DNA of 64,000 bases from NCBI RefSeq assembly GCF_019774615.1, contig NZ_CP081496.1, positions 868,001 through 932,000 on the forward strand, read 5' to 3'. Position numbers and translations under genes: made by a program. Numbering within the stretch: position 1 is the stretch's first letter; each line of letters starts with the position of its first letter. Positions 55,141 through 64,000 of this stretch are shown here, piece after piece. This DNA comes from Streptomyces sp. BHT-5-2 (GTDB lineage: Bacteria > Actinomycetota > Actinomycetes > Streptomycetales > Streptomycetaceae). A model generated the notes under the pieces. The model did not search any database. It was not told the DNA's origin and saw only the letters and a list, made by a program, of their open reading frames with translations.

Positions 55141-57147
55141 GTGATCGTGGTGGACGTGGACGTGGACGTGGATGTGGACGGAGGCGCGGAGGGCGCGTCG
55201 GGGGACGGCGAGGCGGTGCAGGTGCTGCGCCGGGTCTTCGGGTACGACGCGTTCCGCGGCGATCAGCAGGAGATCATCGAGCATGCCATCGGGGGCGGGG
55301 ACGCGGTCGTCCTGATGCCCACGGGCGGCGGCAAGTCGCTGTGCTACCAGATCCCGTCGCTGGTGCGGCCGGGCGTCGGGGTGGTGATCTCGCCGCTGAT
55401 CGCGTTGATGCAGGACCAGGTCGACGCGCTGCGGGCGCTGGGGGTGCGGGCCGGGTTCCTCAATTCGACGCAGGATCTGGAGGAGCGGCGGCTGGTCGAG
55501 GCCGAGTTCCTGGCCGGTGAGCTGGATCTGCTGTATCTGGCGCCGGAGCGGCTGCGGGTCGAGCAGACGGTGCAGCTGCTGGACCGGGGGAAGATCTCGC
55601 TCTTCGCCATCGACGAGGCGCACTGTGTGGCGCAGTGGGGGCACGACTTCCGGCCGGACTATCTGGCGCTGTCGATGCTGCACGACCGCTGGCCGGACGT
55701 ACCGCGGATAGCGCTGACCGCGACGGCGACCGAGGCGACGCACACCGAGATCACCTCCCGGCTGCGGATGGACGGCGCCCGGCACTTCGTGGCGAGCTTC
55801 GACCGGCCCAACATCCAGTACCGGATCGCGGCGAAGAGCGAACCCAAGCGGCAGCTGCTGGAGTTGCTGCGGAGCGAGCATGCCGGGGACGCGGGCATCG
55901 TGTACTGCCTGTCGCGGGCCTCGGTGGAGAAGACCGCGCAGTTCCTGGTGGACAACGGGATCGACGCGGTGCCGTACCACGCCGGGCTGGACTCCCGGGT
56001 CCGCGCGTCGAACCAGGCGCGGTTCCTGCGGGAGGACGGGTTGGTGGTCGTCGCCACCATCGCGTTCGGGATGGGCATCGACAAGCCCGATGTGCGGTTC
56101 GTGGCCCATCTGGATCTGCCGAAGTCGGTGGAGGGGTACTACCAGGAGACCGGGCGCGCGGGGCGCGACGGCCAGCCGTCCACGGCCTGGCTGGCCTACG
56201 GGCTGCAGGACGTGGTGCAGCAGCGGAAGATGATCGACGGTTCGGAGGGGGACGACGCGCACCGGCGCCGGCTGGCCGCCCATCTGGACGCGATGCTGGC
56301 GCTCTGCGAGACGGTGGAGTGCCGGCGGGTGCGGCTGCTGGCGTACTTCGGGCAGGAGAGCGGCCCGTGCGGCAACTGCGACACCTGCCTCACCCCGCCG
56401 CAGACCTGGGACGGGACGGTGCCGGCGCAGAAGCTGCTGTCGACGGTCGTACGGCTGAAGCGCGAGCGGGGGCAGAAGTTCGGCGCGGGGCAGATCATCG
56501 ACATCCTGCTGGGCCGGAAGACCGCCAAGGTCATCCAGTTCGACCATGACGCGCTGAGCGTCTTCGGGATCGGGGAGGACCTGCGCGAGGCCGAATGGCG
56601 GGGCGTGGTGCGGCAGTTGCTCGCCCAGGGGCTGCTGGCCGTGGAGGGGGACTACGGCACGCTGGTGCTCACCGAGGCGAGCGGTGAGGTGCTGCGCGGG
56701 CAGCGCCAGGTGCCGATGCGGCGGGAGCCGGAGAAGCCGGCGCGCGCGGCCAAGGCGAAGTCCAAGGGCAAGCGGGCCCCGGTGGATCTGCCGGAGGAGG
56801 CGCTGCCGGTCTTCGAGGCGCTGCGCGGCTGGCGGGGCCGGACGGCCAAGGAGCAGGGCGTCCCCGCGTATGTGATCTTCCACGATGCGACGCTGCGGGA
56901 GATCGCGCTGGCGCAGCCGGCCGACATCGCCGGGCTGGGCACGATCAGCGGCGTCGGCGAGAACAAGCTCGCCAAGTACGGCGAGCAGATCCTGGAGGTG
57001 TTGGCCGGAGGGGACATCGGGGGCGATGGGGCCGCACCGGGTGGGGTCGACCGGCCCCGAACCCCGGCGGCTGCCGGGACGGCTGCGGTGGAGCCGGCAC
57101 CGGAGGAGGAGGTGCTGCCGGAGCCGCCGGATGACATCGACTGGTGA
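55141..57147 (+). CDS. recQ: ATP-dependent DNA helicase RecQ
   Basis: 668 residues. DEAH-type helicase with Walker [35 protein letters not shown] (motif II plus the RecQ aromatic loop), [55 protein letters not shown]; the zinc-binding RecQ_C ([19 protein letters not shown]), winged helix (about 440-520) and a C-terminal HRDC domain ([40 protein letters not shown]) are all present. 3'-5' helicase in recombination and fork repair. The N-terminus carries [10 protein letters not shown] made from GTGGAC repeats; GTG 55141 chosen, GTG 55150 possible. Confidence 0.95.
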   Translation: MIVVDVDVDVDVDGGAEGASGDGEAVQVLRRVFGYDAFRGDQQEIIEHAIGGGDAVVLMPTGGGKSLCYQIPSLVRPGVGVVISPLIALMQDQVDALRALGVRAGFLNSTQDLEERRLVEAEFLAGELDLLYLAPERLRVEQTVQLLDRGKISLFAIDEAHCVAQWGHDFRPDYLALSMLHDRWPDVPRIALTATATEATHTEITSRLRMDGARHFVASFDRPNIQYRIAAKSEPKRQLLELLRSEHAGDAGIVYCLSRASVEKTAQFLVDNGIDAVPYHAGLDSRVRASNQARFLREDGLVVVATIAFGMGIDKPDVRFVAHLDLPKSVEGYYQETGRAGRDGQPSTAWLAYGLQDVVQQRKMIDGSEGDDAHRRRLAAHLDAMLALCETVECRRVRLLAYFGQESGPCGNCDTCLTPPQTWDGTVPAQKLLSTVVRLKRERGQKFGAGQIIDILLGRKTAKVIQFDHDALSVFGIGEDLREAEWRGVVRQLLAQGLLAVEGDYGTLVLTEASGEVLRGQRQVPMRREPEKPARAAKAKSKGKRAPVDLPEEALPVFEALRGWRGRTAKEQGVPAYVIFHDATLREIALAQPADIAGLGTISGVGENKLAKYGEQILEVLAGGDIGGDGAAPGGVDRPRTPAAAGTAAVEPAPEEEVLPEPPDDIDW

Positions 57148-57218
57148 GGGCGCGGGCCGCGACCCGGCCCGGCGGATCGGCGGACGGCCGCGGCCGGCGA
57201 CCGCCGTCGGCCGGCCCG

Positions 57219-58511
57219 TCACGGGGTGAGCGGCGGGCCCGGCGGCGGCTGAGGCGGGAAGGTGAGGGCGGCGCGAGCACCGCCGTCGGGTGGGTTGTCG
57301 AAGCGGAGGTCGATGCCGAGGACGGCGGCCTGTCCGACGGCGATGGTCAGGCCGAGGCCGTGCCCGCGGCCCCGGCCGGGGGCGTCGGTGCGGAAGCGCT
57401 GCGGGCCGTGGCGGAGCAGCTCGTCGGGAAAGCCGGGGCCGTGGTCGCGGACCTCGATGGTCGGGATGCCACCGGAGAGGGCGTCGACGGTGACGGTGAC
57501 CGGGGGCCGACCGTGCCGGTGGGCGTTGAGGACGAGGTTGGCGAGGATCCGGTCCAGGCGGCGCCGGTCCGTCTCGACGACCGTGTCGGCACGGATGCGC
57601 ACTTCGGCGTCGAGGCCGGTGGTGCGCACGGACCGCAGTACCAGCGAGCCGAGTTCGTAGGCGGCGAGGTCGGCGTGCTCGGTGCCGGAGTCCAGCCGGG
57701 AGATCTCCAGCAGGTCCTCGGTGAGGCGGTGCAGAGCGTGCAGCCGGTCGTTGATCATCTCCTTGGGGCGGCCCTCCGGGAGGAGCGCGGCGGAGGCGAG
57801 GATGCCGGTGAGCGGGGTGCGCAGCTCGTGGGCGACATCGGCGGTGAAGCGCTGTTCGGCCTGGAGGCGGCTCTGGAGGGTGCCGGCCATGGAGTCCAGG
57901 GCGGCCGCGACGGCGGCCACCTCGTCCGGTGCCGCCCGCCCGCCGCGCCGCCGCCGACCTGCCGTTTCGCCGACCCTGGCGTCCAGGTCGCCGGCGCTGA
58001 TCCGGCGGGCGACGGCCGCCGTGCCGGCCAGCCGGCGGCTGATGCGCCGGGCCAGGAAGAGCCCCGCGGCGGCGACGGCCGCGGCCGCGAGCACGGCCGA
58101 ACCGAGGATCGCGGTGTCGAACTTCTCCAGCGACCCCCGGGTGTTCGCATAGGGCGACCAGACGGCCATGATCTGGCCGTCGGCGGGCGCCGCCGCCCAC
58201 ATGACGAGCCGTCCGCGATAGCTGCCGACCATGCTGCCGCGCCGCCCGCGGTGCACCAACTTCCGTAGCTCGTCGGGGAGTTCGGGCGGATCGAGGACGG
58301 AGTTGATGCCTTCGCGCGAGGTGCCGTACTCGAAGAGGTCCAGTGCGGTGTCGAGGTCGGCGCGGGTCTCCTTGCGGACCTGGCCGACGGTCTGGCGGGC
58401 CACCGCGTTGTGGACGAGCACACCGAGGACTGCGGCGACCGCGCAGCACACCGCCGTCACGGTCAGCGAGATCTTCCAGCGGAGCGAGACGGCGGGGCGG
58501 GGGCGCCTCAC
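57219..58511 (-). CDS. sensor histidine kinase, coupled to an upstream lipoprotein
   Basis: 430 residues. Membrane segment ISLTVTAVCCAVAAVLGVLV, a periplasmic sensor part (about 35-140), a second membrane segment (FDTAILGSAVLAAAAVAAAG), a HAMP domain, HisKA with FTADVAHELRTPLTGILASA (phospho-His), and HATPase_c with LVLNAHRHGRPPVT, VRDHGPGFPDEL, GRGHGLGLTIAVG. GTG 58511 overlaps the lipoprotein stop by four bases, so the pair is translationally coupled. No response regulator gene lies before, after or opposite within the window. Confidence 0.9.
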   Translation of the reverse strand: MRRPRPAVSLRWKISLTVTAVCCAVAAVLGVLVHNAVARQTVGQVRKETRADLDTALDLFEYGTSREGINSVLDPPELPDELRKLVHRGRRGSMVGSYRGRLVMWAAAPADGQIMAVWSPYANTRGSLEKFDTAILGSAVLAAAAVAAAGLFLARRISRRLAGTAAVARRISAGDLDARVGETAGRRRRGGRAAPDEVAAVAAALDSMAGTLQSRLQAEQRFTADVAHELRTPLTGILASAALLPEGRPKEMINDRLHALHRLTEDLLEISRLDSGTEHADLAAYELGSLVLRSVRTTGLDAEVRIRADTVVETDRRRLDRILANLVLNAHRHGRPPVTVTVDALSGGIPTIEVRDHGPGFPDELLRHGPQRFRTDAPGRGRGHGLGLTIAVGQAAVLGIDLRFDNPPDGGARAALTFPPQPPPGPPLTP

Positions 58512-59278
58512 GGCGGGTTCCCGGCGCGGGCGAGGACGCGGGCGGGGGCCGGGGCCCGGGTGGCGGCCGGCATGGCGGGCTTCGGTTTGCGGGCCACGTC
58601 GAGGGTGAGGTCCCACAGGCCCATGGTGTGGCCGTCCCAGACGTAGTCGGTGACGCTGACATAGCGCGGGTCCTTGGTGGGCTCGCGGACCGCGAGGTGG
58701 CCGGCCGCCAGCTCGACGCCGGCCAGCACCGCGCGCAGCGCGAGGATCCGGGTGACCACGCCCTTTCGGACGGTGTAGACGCGCAGCTCGCTGGTGCGGC
58801 GGTCGACGTCGACGACGGCGATCAGGTCGGGCTTGCCGTCGTCGGTGAGGTCGTGCAGCTCCGGGCGGCGCACCGAGGCGGGCTTGGGCGGGGGGCCGCC
58901 GGAGGAGGTGAAGTCCGCGTCGAGGACCGCGAGCGGGTCGGCGGCGGCCATGGAGCCGCCGGGGATGCGGGGCAGGGAGGGGAGCGGTTCGAGGACGGCC
59001 GGGTTCTCGTTCTCCCGCAGTGGGGCGGGCGAATACGTCGGCCAGAGGGCCAGCGGGGCGTTCACCCGGCGCGCCCGGCCCTCGTCCTGGAGACCCTCGG
59101 GGCTGGCGCATCCGGCGAGGAGGGCCAGGGGGACGACGGCGAGGGCGAGAACGGCGGGCATGGCAAGGGCCCGCGGCACGGGCGCGTGCGCGGCAGGGGT
59201 CCCCGGTGCGGACCCGGCCCGGGCGCGGCTGCGGCGGCGAGCGGCCGTCGCGCTCCATACAGGAAGAAATGCGGACAT
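58508..59278 (-). CDS. lipoprotein with FG-GAP-like region
   Basis: 256 residues. A long basic start, then the lipoprotein signal AVLALAVVPLALLAGCASPE (lipobox LLAGC, Cys at about 57; start at 59161 MPAVLALAV would give a normal-length signal). The exported part contains PELHDLTDDGKPDLIAVVDV, a FG-GAP/VCBS-type Asp-rich repeat, and regularly spaced beta segments. Its stop overlaps the histidine kinase start, so it probably acts as the extracytoplasmic sensor partner of that kinase, much as CseA acts with CseC, though it is not homologous to CseA that I can see. Confidence 0.75.
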   Translation of the reverse strand: MSAFLPVWSATAARRRSRARAGSAPGTPAAHAPVPRALAMPAVLALAVVPLALLAGCASPEGLQDEGRARRVNAPLALWPTYSPAPLRENENPAVLEPLPSLPRIPGGSMAAADPLAVLDADFTSSGGPPPKPASVRRPELHDLTDDGKPDLIAVVDVDRRTSELRVYTVRKGVVTRILALRAVLAGVELAAGHLAVREPTKDPRYVSVTDYVWDGHTMGLWDLTLDVARKPKPAMPAATRAPAPARVLARAGNPP

Positions 59279-59515
59279 AGCCTGACCAAGCTACCCAAGG
59301 TGCGGGGCCCGGGAATCTTCGGGACGGCCGTTCCGGGGGCGTCCGGGACGGCGGGGCCGACCGCACGCCCCTCGGCCGCTTCGTCACAGGAATGAACCAG
59401 AGAGGAGGGTCCGGCTGTTACACAACGTACGGGTCGCCGTTATGGACGCTCCGTAGCGTGCTCTCACGTACCGCACCCCAGGGCAGCCGCCGGCCGCCCC
59501 CGTCGAGGAGTACCC

Positions 59516-59800
59516 ATGCGTGCGCAGCGCCGCTCCGTGATCCGTACCGCCGCCGTCGCCACCGGTGCACTGGCCGTCCTGCTGCTCCCCACGGGCGCCG
59601 CGTTCGCCGCCGACTCCACCGCCCCGACCGAGAGCCGGACGTCGATCATCCTCCCCGACGAGGGCCTCGCCGGCCTCGCCGAGAAGGCCGGGCACCTGCC
59701 GAAGGCGGGCGTCATCGGCGGTGCCGCGGCACTGGGCGCGGTGGGCGTGGGCGTCGCGGTGCAGCGCCGCCGCCACGCGTCGACGGACCGGACCCGCTGA
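59516..59800 (+). CDS. small secreted or membrane-tethered protein
   Basis: 94 residues. Sec signal (about 1-32: SVIRTAAVATGALAVLLLPT, GAAFAADS; cleavage after AFA), an acidic mature part (about 33-62), and a C-terminal Gly/Ala membrane segment (GVIGGAAALGAVGVGVAVQR) with a basic end. The pattern (signal, short ectodomain, C-terminal TMS, RRRH tail) resembles small streptomycete surface proteins. ATG preceded by GAGGAG. Function unknown. Confidence 0.72.
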   Translation: MRAQRRSVIRTAAVATGALAVLLLPTGAAFAADSTAPTESRTSIILPDEGLAGLAEKAGHLPKAGVIGGAAALGAVGVGVAVQRRRHASTDRTR

Positions 59801-59814
59801 TCCGGACCCGCTGA

Positions 59815-60744
59815 TCATCGAGGCCGGGCTGTGGGGTCGCCACCCCGCTGCCCGGCCTTGTCCGTAGCGCCCCGGCTGCCGGCCGCGACGTCTCCGGCCA
59901 GGTGCTGCACCTCCCCGTAGGCCGGGGCATCGTCCATGCCGTACGGCGGGACGGGCCCGGTGCGGAGCGCGTCCGCCGCCGCGCAGGCCGCCCCCAGGGC
60001 CGTACGGAACAGCAGCGAGCCGGTGCTGATGCGGCGTACGCCGAGGTCGGCCAGACGGCGGACGGGGTGCCGGCCCGGAGTGAACAGGATGTTCAGGGGC
60101 GCGGCGATCTCGCGGACGAGCACCGTGATGTCGGCGTCGGCGGTGACGCCCGGCACGAAGACGCCGTCCGCGCCGGCGGCCAGGTAGGTCTCCGCCCGGG
60201 CGAGGGCCTGCGACAGGGGCGGTGGGGTGTCCACCAGCCAGTGGGTGTCGATCCGGGCGTTGAGGAAGAGATCCGGGGCGCGTTCCTTCACCGCGGCGAT
60301 CAACTCGGCCTGTCGGGACGGGTCTTGCAGTCCTCCGCCGCCGGGCAGACCATCCTCCAGGTTGATCCCCGACGCGCCGCAGTCCGCCAACTCCGCCACC
60401 AACTCGGCGACCTGGCCGGGCCCGCCGCCGAATCCCCCCTCGATGTCGACGGTGTACGGGCACGGCAGCCGGCCCGCGAGCCGGCGGGCCAGGGCGAGCG
60501 TGGCGGCCCGGACGGCCGGGAGGCCCTCGCCGTCCGGATGGCCGTGGGCGGCCGCGATGCCCAGGCTGGTCGTGCCGATCGCGGCATGGCCGGCGGCGGC
60601 GAGCGCGGCGGCCGAGGCGCTGTCCCAGGCGTTGGGGAGCAGCAGCGGGCGGCCGGGGTTGTGGTGGAGGGCGTGAAAGGCGTGGGCGTCGGCGCGGCGC
60701 GGGCCGGGTCCCGGTACGGCGTCCTTGCGCGTATCGCTGGTCAT
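59815..60744 (-). CDS. isocitrate lyase/PEP mutase family enzyme
   Basis: 309 residues. Barrel enzyme: RPLLLPNAWDSASAAALAAA, GHAAIGTTSLGIAAAHGHPD, YTVDIEGGFGGGPGQVAELV, GASGINLEDGLPGG, LFLNARIDTHWLV, and TYLAAGADGVFVPGVTADAD. These are the phosphoenolpyruvate mutase/oxaloacetate hydrolase/methylisocitrate lyase signatures (D-G metal site EDG, GFG). The exact reaction (2,3-dimethylmalate, methylisocitrate, oxaloacetate or phosphonate) cannot be read. ATG 60744; C-terminal 25 residues are variable. Confidence 0.88.
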   Translation of the reverse strand: MTSDTRKDAVPGPGPRRADAHAFHALHHNPGRPLLLPNAWDSASAAALAAAGHAAIGTTSLGIAAAHGHPDGEGLPAVRAATLALARRLAGRLPCPYTVDIEGGFGGGPGQVAELVAELADCGASGINLEDGLPGGGGLQDPSRQAELIAAVKERAPDLFLNARIDTHWLVDTPPPLSQALARAETYLAAGADGVFVPGVTADADITVLVREIAAPLNILFTPGRHPVRRLADLGVRRISTGSLLFRTALGAACAAADALRTGPVPPYGMDDAPAYGEVQHLAGDVAAGSRGATDKAGQRGGDPTARPR

Positions 60745-60807
60745 GCGGGCACCGTAGGACGAGGACGTGTCGGTGGCCGCCGAAGTGTCGCGGCGGACAA
60801 TGGAGCC

Positions 60808-61638
60808 ATGACGTCGCCCAAGCGGAAGCGGACACCAGCGGCACCAGTGGTACCGACGGCACCAGTGGCACCGGCGGCAGCACCGACGGCACCGGCCGGA
60901 CGGGCGGCGGGCCGGGCCGCCGCGGTGCCCGACCACAGCCATGAGCTGGCCCGGCTGGCCGCGCTGCTGGCGGACCGCACCCGGGCCGCGTTCTGCCTGG
61001 CGCTGCTCGACGGGCGGGCCTGGACGGTCGGCGAACTCGCCGCGTACGCGCGGGTCGCGCCGTCGACCGCGAGCGAGCATGTGTCCCGGCTGATCGACGG
61101 CGGGCTGCTCGTCGAACGACGGCAGGGCCGGCACCGCTACGCCCAGCTCGCCGGGCCGCGCGTCGCCGAGCTGCTGGAGTCGGTCACCGCGCATCTCGAC
61201 CCGCCGGCCGCGGCGCCGCGCGGGCTGCGGGCGGCCACCGCGTCGGCGGCGCTGGCCCGCGGCCGGACCTGCTACGACCACCTGGCCGGGCGCCTCGGGG
61301 TCGCCGTCACCGACGCGATGACCCGGCGCGGCCTGCTGGACCAGGACGGTGGATTCGCGCTCACCGACAGCGGGCGGGAGTGGTTCGAGGCCGCCCTGGG
61401 CGTCCCGCCCGAAGCGCTCCGCGCCGGCCGCCGCCCACCGGCCCGCGGCTGCCTGGACTGGACCGAACGCCGTCAGCATCTCGCCGGTACGGCCGGCGCC
61501 CGGCTCTGCGAACGGCTGCTGGAGCGGCACTGGATCCGCCGGATCGGCACCGGCCGCGCGGTCCGCCTCACCCCGGAGGGCACGGTCGCGCTACGGGACC
61601 TGCTGGGGATCGACGAGGAGGCGGTGGGCCGGGCTTGA
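60808..61638 (+). CDS. ArsR-family regulator with C-terminal extension
   Basis: 276 residues. After a Pro/Ala tandem stretch (about 5-30) comes a winged HTH: HELARLAALLADRTRAAFCL, VGELAAYARVAPSTASEHVS, RLIDGGLLVERRQGRHRYAQ. The C-terminal half (about 105-276) is an added domain with GRTCYDHLAGRLGVAVTDAM and GCLDWTERRQHLAGTAGARL, ERHWIRRIGTGRAVRLTPEG. This long form (HTH plus a cysteine-containing extension with C..YDHLAGxxG and CLDWTERxxHLAG) occurs in streptomycetes. Divergent from the PEP-mutase-family gene (63 bp between starts), which is its likely target. Confidence 0.85.
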   Translation: MTSPKRKRTPAAPVVPTAPVAPAAAPTAPAGRAAGRAAAVPDHSHELARLAALLADRTRAAFCLALLDGRAWTVGELAAYARVAPSTASEHVSRLIDGGLLVERRQGRHRYAQLAGPRVAELLESVTAHLDPPAAAPRGLRAATASAALARGRTCYDHLAGRLGVAVTDAMTRRGLLDQDGGFALTDSGREWFEAALGVPPEALRAGRRPPARGCLDWTERRQHLAGTAGARLCERLLERHWIRRIGTGRAVRLTPEGTVALRDLLGIDEEAVGRA

Positions 61639-61687
61639 CGGGCGCGGGGCCGGGCTTGACGGGCGCGACGCGGGGCTTGGCCTCCCC

Positions 61688-63175
61688 TCAGCAGTGCCCG
61701 CTCCCCCCGGGCCCGCCCACCCGCGCGTAGAGCGTGATCTGCGCCCCGCGCACCTCAGTGCTGCGGCATGCCACGAACGCCGAACGCAGCGTGGTCCGTT
61801 TGGCCAGTTCCCGGTCATCGGCGTCGAGCGGCTGCCCGGCCGGGTCGCCGGCGACCACGATGCGGCGGCTGGCCAGCATCCGGCGGCGGATCTCGTCGCC
61901 GGACACCTCCGTCCCATAGAGGCTGTGCGACGCCACCGGGCTCCGGTCCAGGGCCAGATCGTGCAACCCGCGGAAGTCGTGCGGCCGCGTCGCGCTCCAG
62001 ATCCGGCGGCGGGACGGGGCGAACAGCAGGCCGTCGCCCGGTTCGGAGATCTGCCGGACGGCCTGGGCGACCGCGGTGACGTCGTCGACCCGGCTGTCCG
62101 GACTGCGGAGATGGACGTCCACGGGCAGCAGGGCGGCCAGCACCAGCGTCACCGCGGCCAGCCACCGCAGCCGCCGGCCGCGGGTCTGTCCCGCCTCGCC
62201 GGCCGGGCGCAGCAGCCGGGCCAGCGCGGCGCCCGCGACCAGCGCGAACCCGGCGACGTAGTAGAGGACGTAACGGTCCACGTAGGCGGGCTCGACGTTC
62301 GACAGGAGCAGCAGCAGGACGGTGGGCAGGAGGAGCAGCGGGATGCCGAGGGCGCGCAGACCGATCGGGCCGCGGGAGCGCACCGGGACACGGGCGCAGA
62401 GGCCGCCGAGCACGGCGAGCACCGCGAAGGTGAGGAGCTGCACCGGATTCGGCCACAGCAGCCAACTGACCTGGGCCGCCTGGCTGGTGCTGAAGACGGC
62501 GACCGGGGCGAGCAGGGCGACGACGGTCCCTGCCGCGTACATCCACGACCGCCGGACGCGGCGGGGCAGCCGGCCCAGTGCGACCGCGGCGCCGTGCGCG
62601 GGCAGCGCCAGCGACGCGAACTCGTGCAGCAGACAGGCCAGCAGCATCAGCGCGGCGTAGCCCGGCCACAGGGCGCGGGGCGAACGCGAGGTGCCGGCCC
62701 GCAGCGGCTCCTGGGTACAGGCGAGCACCAGCAGGTACGACGCCCAGACGACCAGGGCGCAGACCATCGCGTAGGAGCGGCCCTCCTGCGCGTACTGCTG
62801 GACGACCGGGATCAGCGCGAAGGTCAGCCCCGCGCACAGCCCGGCCCGCCGGCCGACCAGGCGCTGTCCGAGCAGGGCCACCCCGGCCGCGGCGGCCGTC
62901 ATGGCCACGACGGACGGCAGCCGCAGACCGATCACCGCGCCGAGGGTGTCGTCGAGGGTCGCGTCGTAGACGGCGAACCAGCAGTGCATCAACGCGTAGT
63001 ACAGGCCGTGTACGACGTCGACGTGCAGCAGCGTCGCCCACAGCTCGGGAAAGCTGCGGTGCGCCATGTCGTAAGTGACCGCCTCGTCCCGCCAGATGGC
63101 GTCCTGGCGGCGGATTCCCCACGCCCCCAGGAACAACATCAGACCCGCGGGCACCAGCACCACCGCACTCCGCAC
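61688..63175 (-). CDS. glycosyltransferase family 39/87-like membrane protein
   Basis: 495 residues with about eleven membrane segments. The first extracytoplasmic loop has IWRDEAVTYDMAHRSFPELW, the D/E pair found in GT-C mannosyltransferases and arabinofuranosyltransferases; EGRSYAMVCALVVWASYLLV and YLLVLACTQEPLRAG follow. The family transfers sugars from polyprenyl-phosphate donors to proteins or glycans outside the membrane. The C-terminal domain (about 370-495) is soluble. The most upstream start is GTG 63175. Substrate unknown. Confidence 0.78.
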   Translation of the reverse strand: MRSAVVLVPAGLMLFLGAWGIRRQDAIWRDEAVTYDMAHRSFPELWATLLHVDVVHGLYYALMHCWFAVYDATLDDTLGAVIGLRLPSVVAMTAAAAGVALLGQRLVGRRAGLCAGLTFALIPVVQQYAQEGRSYAMVCALVVWASYLLVLACTQEPLRAGTSRSPRALWPGYAALMLLACLLHEFASLALPAHGAAVALGRLPRRVRRSWMYAAGTVVALLAPVAVFSTSQAAQVSWLLWPNPVQLLTFAVLAVLGGLCARVPVRSRGPIGLRALGIPLLLLPTVLLLLLSNVEPAYVDRYVLYYVAGFALVAGAALARLLRPAGEAGQTRGRRLRWLAAVTLVLAALLPVDVHLRSPDSRVDDVTAVAQAVRQISEPGDGLLFAPSRRRIWSATRPHDFRGLHDLALDRSPVASHSLYGTEVSGDEIRRRMLASRRIVVAGDPAGQPLDADDRELAKRTTLRSAFVACRSTEVRGAQITLYARVGGPGGSGHC

Positions 63176-63486
63176 GGCCCACGCCGGACGGACCCCGGCG
63201 AAGGAGGACAGGGAGAACGGGGAGAGCAGAGAGGGCGGGGAAGACGGGGAGGAAGGGGAGAACGAGGAGCCGGCAACCGCCCCGGCACCGGCATCGGCCG
63301 ACGACGGCTGCGGCGGCGCTTGCGACGCGTCGATGGCGGACTCCGGTCACATCAGGGGCGGCGAACGAACAGCCGCCGGGCGGAAGGGGGAGAGGGCAGA
63401 GGGAAGGCGGAAGAGGGGAGACGGAAAAGCAAACGGCCGGACTGCCGGGGGATGCTGGTCATCCGCCCGGCGGTCCGGCCGTCACC
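63176..63486. other. 311-bp gap with purine-rich tracts and the dacC-like terminator
   Basis: Gap between two minus-strand genes. Around 63205-63270 and 63385-63430 are runs of A and G (GGAGGA, GGGAGA units) on the plus strand; no coding frame is supported. The hairpin at 63433-63482 terminates the carboxypeptidase gene, and the gap should hold the promoter for the membrane protein. Confidence 0.5.
63433..63482 (-). terminator. hairpin terminator after the carboxypeptidase gene
   Basis: Arms ACGGCCGGAC (63433-63442) and GTCCGGCCGT (63473-63482), extended inward by TGCCGGG/CCCGGCG. Starts a few bases beyond the stop codon at 63487. Confidence 0.8.
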
Positions 63487-64000
63487 TCAGCCCAGTCGCG
63501 TCAGCTTGGCCCCGAAGGAGGGCTTGGCCAGATCCGCCTGGAGCGCCACCGGAACCTTCTGCTGGCTGGCGCCGTTCCCGGCGGTCAGCTCGCCGACGAC
63601 GGTCCCGGCCTTCGCCTCGTGCGGCACGGCCGTGCCGCTGCCGACGTTCAACTCCAGCTTCTGGCCCGGGACTCCGACCGCGCTCAGGTCCTTGGTGGCG
63701 ACGACCGGCGTCAACCCGCCCAGGCCGTCGTCGACATAGCCGACGACCTGCCCCTTCTTCACCGCCGTGGCCGAGGTCAGCGCGCCGCGCACGGTCTCGA
63801 TGACCTTCTTGCTGTTGTCCTTGACCATGGTGAGACTGTTGGAGGCGTTGGGGTCCAGACCCTTGAAGTGCTGGTCCATCATCGTGCCGAGAATCAGCCG
63901 GTCCTTGCCGTCCACGGTCTTGTAGGCCGCCCAGGACAGCGTGCCACCGGCCGCCGTGCTGGAACCGGTCTTGATGCCCTTGATGCTCATCCCGGCCAGC
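63487..64000 (-). CDS. D-alanyl-D-alanine carboxypeptidase, C-terminal part
   Basis: Gene enters from the right edge; about 170 C-terminal residues are visible. MSIKGIKTGSSTAAGGTLSW holds the KTGS motif (the third active-site motif of serine penicillin-binding enzymes), followed by DGKDRLILGTMMDQ and a C-terminal PBP5-like beta domain (about 75-170). The class A carboxypeptidase trims D-Ala from peptidoglycan stem peptides. The Sxx K and SxN motifs lie outside the window. Confidence 0.88.
   Translation of the reverse strand, partial: LAGMSIKGIKTGSSTAAGGTLSWAAYKTVDGKDRLILGTMMDQHFKGLDPNASNSLTMVKDNSKKVIETVRGALTSATAVKKGQVVGYVDDGLGGLTPVVATKDLSAVGVPGQKLELNVGSGTAVPHEAKAGTVVGELTAGNGASQQKVPVALQADLAKPSFGAKLTRLG

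Overview
The window is chromosomal DNA of a Streptomyces-type actinomycete. It has very high GC with G/C at third codon positions, many GTG/TTG starts, and a left-edge gene matching the streptomycete cell-division protein SepX. It also carries a neighbourhood of galU-moeA-moaC-mog, mscL, a fructose PTS operon and an hrdD-type sigma factor, and a parS site with the streptomycete sequence. No biosynthetic gene cluster, prophage or CRISPR array is visible. Apart from one IS110-family element the content is core or semi-core.

Layout. 1-4.4 kb: a minus-strand run of galU, moeA, moaC, mog, a GNAT acetyltransferase and the start of sepX (molybdenum cofactor plus UDP-glucose supply). 4.5-9.7 kb: 5-formyl-THF cyclo-ligase, a parS site next to a strong bidirectional terminator, a membrane-anchored penicillin-acylase-family hydrolase, and a cation/proton antiporter that appears to start with CTG. 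10-14.6 kb: an MFS protein, an FmdB-type zinc ribbon behind a CIRCE-like operator, MTA phosphorylase, mscL and a small acidic protein. 14.6-16 kb: a repeat-rich gene-poor patch with a truncated acyl-CoA-synthetase N-domain. 16-24.7 kb: an MFS gene, then a sulfide/persulfide module (MBL-rhodanese protein, GntR/HutC regulator, TauE/SafE exporter, sulfide:quinone oxidoreductase), followed by an ArsR regulator and a divergent MFS gene separated by three identical-format operators. 24.7-26.2 kb: the IS110 element, with a non-coding left end where a bridge RNA is expected.

26.3-38 kb: a MerR-PP2C fusion protein, M20 amidohydrolase, O-methyltransferase, LtrA, an L,D-transpeptidase-fold protein, P1 peptidase, VIT-family transporter, Yip1-family membrane protein, a CoA-transferase pseudogene, and a lipoprotein L,D-transpeptidase behind a perfect Crp-type site. 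37.8-44.9 kb: imine-reductase-like enzyme, fruR-fruK-fruA, hrdD with a SigR-type promoter, and a phosphinothricin-acetyltransferase-like gene. 45-54.5 kb: two PPOX-fold flavin/F420 proteins (one behind a SoxR-type 19-bp-spacer promoter), a questin-oxidase-like protein, MarR and TetR regulators, a DHA2 exporter, an M6 metalloprotease, and a DesT/FabR-like TetR beside two small membrane proteins. 54.6-64 kb: tRNA-Arg(CCU), a cold-shock-like protein, recQ, a lipoprotein-histidine kinase pair without a response regulator, a small secreted protein, a PEP-mutase/isocitrate-lyase-family enzyme, an ArsR regulator, a GT39-like membrane protein, and the 3' end of a D-Ala-D-Ala carboxypeptidase gene.

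The most unusual points are the regulatory sites (CIRCE at the FmdB gene, SoxR-type promoter, triple ArsR operator, SigR promoter, Crp site, parS), the MerR-PP2C fusion, and the sulfide/persulfide module. All gene starts were chosen by eye from Shine-Dalgarno sequences and family N-termini. No database search was possible.
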